Source: Ruminococcus sp. (GTDB lineage: Bacteria; Bacillota; Clostridia; Oscillospirales; Ruminococcaceae). From it: a stretch of DNA of 64,000 bases. A program made the position numbers and the translations under genes. The notes under the pieces are model-generated. The model made no database searches. It was given only the letters and a program-made list of their open reading frames with translations, and was not told the origin of the DNA. The stretch covers positions 51,996-115,995 of the forward strand of contig NZ_JAILNU010000100.1 of the NCBI RefSeq assembly GCF_024691275.1. Direction: 5' to 3'. This document shows, piece after piece, positions 61,769 to 64,000 of the stretch (within the stretch, counting starts at the first letter, position 1; the number at the start of each line of letters is the position of its first letter).

Positions 61769-63409
61769 ATGGACTTTAAGGCACTTGCAGATTACCTTTT
61801 CCCCGATGTCAAGGATACTCCCGAGGACATAGAGGCGCGTTTCCCCGAAAGACAGCTTCCGGACGGAGCTTTTGTTACCCGTATAGGACCAAGTCCCACA
61901 GGATTTGTTCACCTCGGAAATCTTTACAATGCTATCATAGGTGAGCGTATAGCTCATCAGTCACAGGGTGTTTTTTACCTTAGAATAGAGGATACAGACA
62001 ATAAGCGTGAGGTTGAGGGCGCTGTTGAGACTGTCATCAATGCTATGGACTACTTCGGCGTTCATTTCGACGAAGGCGCTACAGCTGACGGTGATAACGG
62101 CAGCTACGGTCCTTACCGTCAGAGACAGCGTAAGGACATCTACCACGTATTCGCAAAGCTCCTTACAGAAAGAGGACGCGCTTATCCATGCTTCATGACT
62201 GCTGAGGAGATAGAGGCTGTCCGCGAGCAGCAGACTGCAAACAAGGAAAATCCCGGAGTTTACGGTAAGTATGCAAAGTGCCGTGATCTTACTCTTGATG
62301 AGGTAAAGGCTAATATCGAAGCAGGCAAGGAGTGGGTGCTCCGTTTCAGAGGTCAGGAGACAGGTGAGACTATCGCTGTCGAGGACGCTATCCGCGGAAA
62401 GCTCGAAATGCCAAGAAATAATATGGACTTCGTTCTCCTCAAGAGCGACGGTATCCCGACTTATCACTTCGCTCACGTTATCGACGACCACTTCATGCGT
62501 TCAACTCATGTTATCCGCGGTGAGGAATGGATATCTTCACTGCCAATGCACGTTGAGCTGTTCAATACACTGGGTTGGGAACAGCCTAAGTACTGCCATA
62601 CCGCTACTCTTATGAAGATCGACGAGGAAACAGGCGGTAAGCGCAAGCTCTCAAAGAGAAAGGATCCTGAGCTCGCTCTCTCATACTATCAGCAGGAGGG
62701 TATCAGCAGGGATGCTATATGGGAGTTCCTTCTCACTCTTCTCAATTCAAATTATGAGGAGTGGCGTATCGCTAATCCTGAGACAGATTACCATGAGTTT
62801 CCGTATACTCTGGAGAAGATGTCGGTTTCGGGTGCTCTTGTTGATCTCGACAAGCTCCGCGATATCTCAAAGAACGTTATCTGCCGTATGCCTGCACAGC
62901 AGGTCTATGACGGCTGGCTGGAATGGTGCAGCGAGTACGATAAGGAATTCGCTGACCTTATAAACAAGTATCCCGAGAGAACTCTTGCTGCTCTCAATGT
63001 GGGCAGAGGCGGTGCTAAGCCAAGACGTGATATCGAGACATGGAAGCAGGCTTGTGACTTCATGAGCTTCTACTATGACGAGAAGTTCACAGTATCAGAC
63101 CCTATGCCCGAGGAGTGCGACGAAGCTACAGTTAAGGAGTTCTTCGGCAAGTACCTTGCAAGCTACGACCACAGTGACGACAGTGCGGCTTGGTTCGACA
63201 AGGTAAAGGCTATAACCGAGGAAATGGGCTTTGCTGTAAAGCCTAAGGATTACAAGAAGAATCCCGACCAGTTCAAGGGAAGCATAGTCCACATAACCAA
63301 TATGTTGAGAATAGCTCTCACAGGACACGCTAATGCTCCCGATATCTGGGAAGTCAGCCACGTTCTCGGTGAGGAGATAACACGCAGGAGACTGGAAGCC
63401 TTTGCTTAA
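61769..63409 (+). CDS. gltX: Glutamyl-tRNA synthetase
   Basis: A 546-aa class I aminoacyl-tRNA synthetase. TRIGPSPTGFVHLGNLYNA contains the HIGH-type motif (HLGN), and KRKLSKRKDPE is the KMSKS-type loop. The YLRIEDTDNKREVEGA and ADGFA-free central part matches GluRS. The C-terminal anticodon-binding domain (about 350-546) is of an unusual, shorter-insert type seen in Clostridia. Whether it also charges tRNA-Gln cannot be told here; gatCAB is not in the window. AAAGGATTG lies upstream. Confidence 0.94.
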   Translation: MDFKALADYLFPDVKDTPEDIEARFPERQLPDGAFVTRIGPSPTGFVHLGNLYNAIIGERIAHQSQGVFYLRIEDTDNKREVEGAVETVINAMDYFGVHFDEGATADGDNGSYGPYRQRQRKDIYHVFAKLLTERGRAYPCFMTAEEIEAVREQQTANKENPGVYGKYAKCRDLTLDEVKANIEAGKEWVLRFRGQETGETIAVEDAIRGKLEMPRNNMDFVLLKSDGIPTYHFAHVIDDHFMRSTHVIRGEEWISSLPMHVELFNTLGWEQPKYCHTATLMKIDEETGGKRKLSKRKDPELALSYYQQEGISRDAIWEFLLTLLNSNYEEWRIANPETDYHEFPYTLEKMSVSGALVDLDKLRDISKNVICRMPAQQVYDGWLEWCSEYDKEFADLINKYPERTLAALNVGRGGAKPRRDIETWKQACDFMSFYYDEKFTVSDPMPEECDEATVKEFFGKYLASYDHSDDSAAWFDKVKAITEEMGFAVKPKDYKKNPDQFKGSIVHITNMLRIALTGHANAPDIWEVSHVLGEEITRRRLEAFA

Positions 63410-63428
63410 AAGTTATTCCGCGTTAACC

Positions 63429-63557
63429 TGTAGGGGCGGATATTATCCGCCCGCCAATAACTCATAAATTATAAATGACAAACTGTAGGGAACGGTGCCC
63501 TCGCCGTTCCTCTGATATTTCATAACAGTAAACGCGGAACGCCGAGGGCGGTGTTCC
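63429..63557. repeat. Cluster of three intergenic palindromic repeats
   Basis: Two units begin TGTAGGG: 63429-63455 (stem GGGCGGA/TCCGCCC) and 63484-63510 (stem GGAACGG/CCGTTCC). A third, 63536-63557 (GGAACGCC/GGTGTTCC), is close to the reverse complement of the second. This resembles REP/BIME-type elements common in Oscillospiraceae intergenic DNA. Confidence 0.75.
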
Positions 63558-63685
63558 ATACTATATTTTTCGAGCATTTGCGTAAAAGAGTCCCACGGTA
63601 AAATGTCAATAGACAAAAAGTAGAAAAAACAGTGAGGAAACCGTATACTCTGCCTAAAAAGAGACAAAAAAGGCATCTCCTACTA

Positions 63686-63716
63686 AAGCCCGCACCGAAA
63701 AAATTTTTCGGCGGGC
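63686..63716. terminator. Strong hairpin downstream of the transposase gene
   Basis: AGCCCGC-A-CCGAAAAA pairs with TTTTTCGG-CGGGCT, one bulge. It lies 14 bp past the transposase stop on the minus strand and could end its mRNA or be part of the element's non-coding end. Confidence 0.65.
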
Positions 63717-63729
63717 TGGAGTTGCCGGA

Positions 63730-64000
63730 TTAATATTCCTCCGGCGGGATATACAGGCGGTTAGTCTTCAGCAGTGTATAGACTAACCTGACCAACTTTC
63801 TGGCAGTGAGAGCGAGTGCGCGTTTATGATTGTGCTTGTTAGCCTCTTTGTATTTGAGAGCGTAGAAGCGCTTGAACTCCGGGTCGCATCTTCTCAGAGC
63901 GTTTGCAGCTTCGCACAAATAGTATTTCAGATGATGGTTACCGCCTTGGATCATGCGCTTGTCCTCAGCTTCAAAATCACTGGACTGGTGCTGAGTCCAG
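63730..64000 (-). mobile_element. IS110-family transposase, C-terminal part (truncated by window edge)
   Basis: The minus-strand frame is open from the right edge to the stop at 63730, about 90 residues. DFEAEDKRMIQGGNHHLKYY, LCEAANALRRCDPEF, KRALALTARKLVRLVYTLLK and the final RLYIPPEEY match the C-terminus of IS110-family transposases of Firmicutes. The catalytic N-terminal DEDD part lies outside the window. IS110 elements recombine with a guide (bridge) RNA encoded in a non-coding end; the sequence to the left of 63730 is one candidate for that end. Confidence 0.85.

Noticed and set aside
1..64000. CRISPR array, toxin-antitoxin or anti-phage island
   Set aside because: No regular repeat-spacer structure, cas gene or recognisable defence cassette was seen; the HNH fragment alone is not enough.

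Overview
The window comes from an anaerobic, fibre-degrading Firmicute of the Ruminococcus type (Oscillospiraceae). I infer this from several features together: large secreted pectin-, mannan- and beta-glucan-active enzymes carrying dockerins and long Thr-rich linkers, strong AGGAGG ribosome binding sites, sigma-A promoters that almost all have an exact 17-bp spacer, sporulation-type genes, and a Cthe_2159-like surface protein. Species cannot be fixed from the sequence alone. No cohesin or scaffoldin gene is present, so the partner of the dockerins lies elsewhere.

Region 1 (1-10.3 kb) is a division and cell-wall cluster: murE (5' end cut by the window), mraY, ftsW/spoVE, murG, murA, divIB/ftsQ and ftsZ. 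Two accessory genes split it between murG and murA: an HNH nuclease gene broken by an in-frame amber codon, and an alpha/beta hydrolase. Region 2 (10.3-18.8 kb) starts with a promoter-to-terminator RNA of about 115 nt. It continues with a DivIVA-like coiled-coil protein, a SigH-like sigma factor, a decayed tRNA-like element, a zinc-ribbon protein, a TrmK-Nif3 fusion, RlmA, RqcH, 3-methyladenine glycosylase and an AraC regulator.

Region 3 (19-22.3 kb) is a surface module: a VTC-domain protein, a DUF4956 membrane protein and a Cthe_2159-like carbohydrate-binding lipoprotein. Region 4 (22.4-27.1 kb) holds a structured RNA of about 250 nt whose first hairpin displays a CCUCCCC loop. It is followed by a ribbon-helix-helix protein with ClpB, and by HU with a histone-H1-like Lys/Ala-rich protein.

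Region 5 (27.1-46.7 kb) is the polysaccharide-degradation region: a 931-aa dockerin protein of unknown role, a PL1-PL9 bifunctional pectate lyase, a CBM35-GH26 mannanase, a LamG-GH97-CBM35 enzyme and a GH16 lipoprotein. Housekeeping genes are interspersed (radA, lipoprotein, thioesterase, cardiolipin synthase). A fifth dockerin enzyme with two CE12 esterase domains lies at 53.3-56.5 kb. Four of the dockerins belong to one sequence class and the GH97 dockerin to another.

Region 6 (46.8-53.3 kb) has a uracil permease, a SAM riboswitch controlling metK, a pair of RadC paralogues (one lacking active-site residues) and two Xre repressors next to an operator-rich divergent promoter. Region 7 (56.5-64 kb) has a SleC-like peptidoglycan-binding operon split by an in-frame TGA, membrane and anchored hypothetical proteins, a cyclophilin, gltX, a group of palindromic repeats and the 3' end of an IS110-family transposase running off the right edge.

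All calls were made by reading the sequence; no database search was run.
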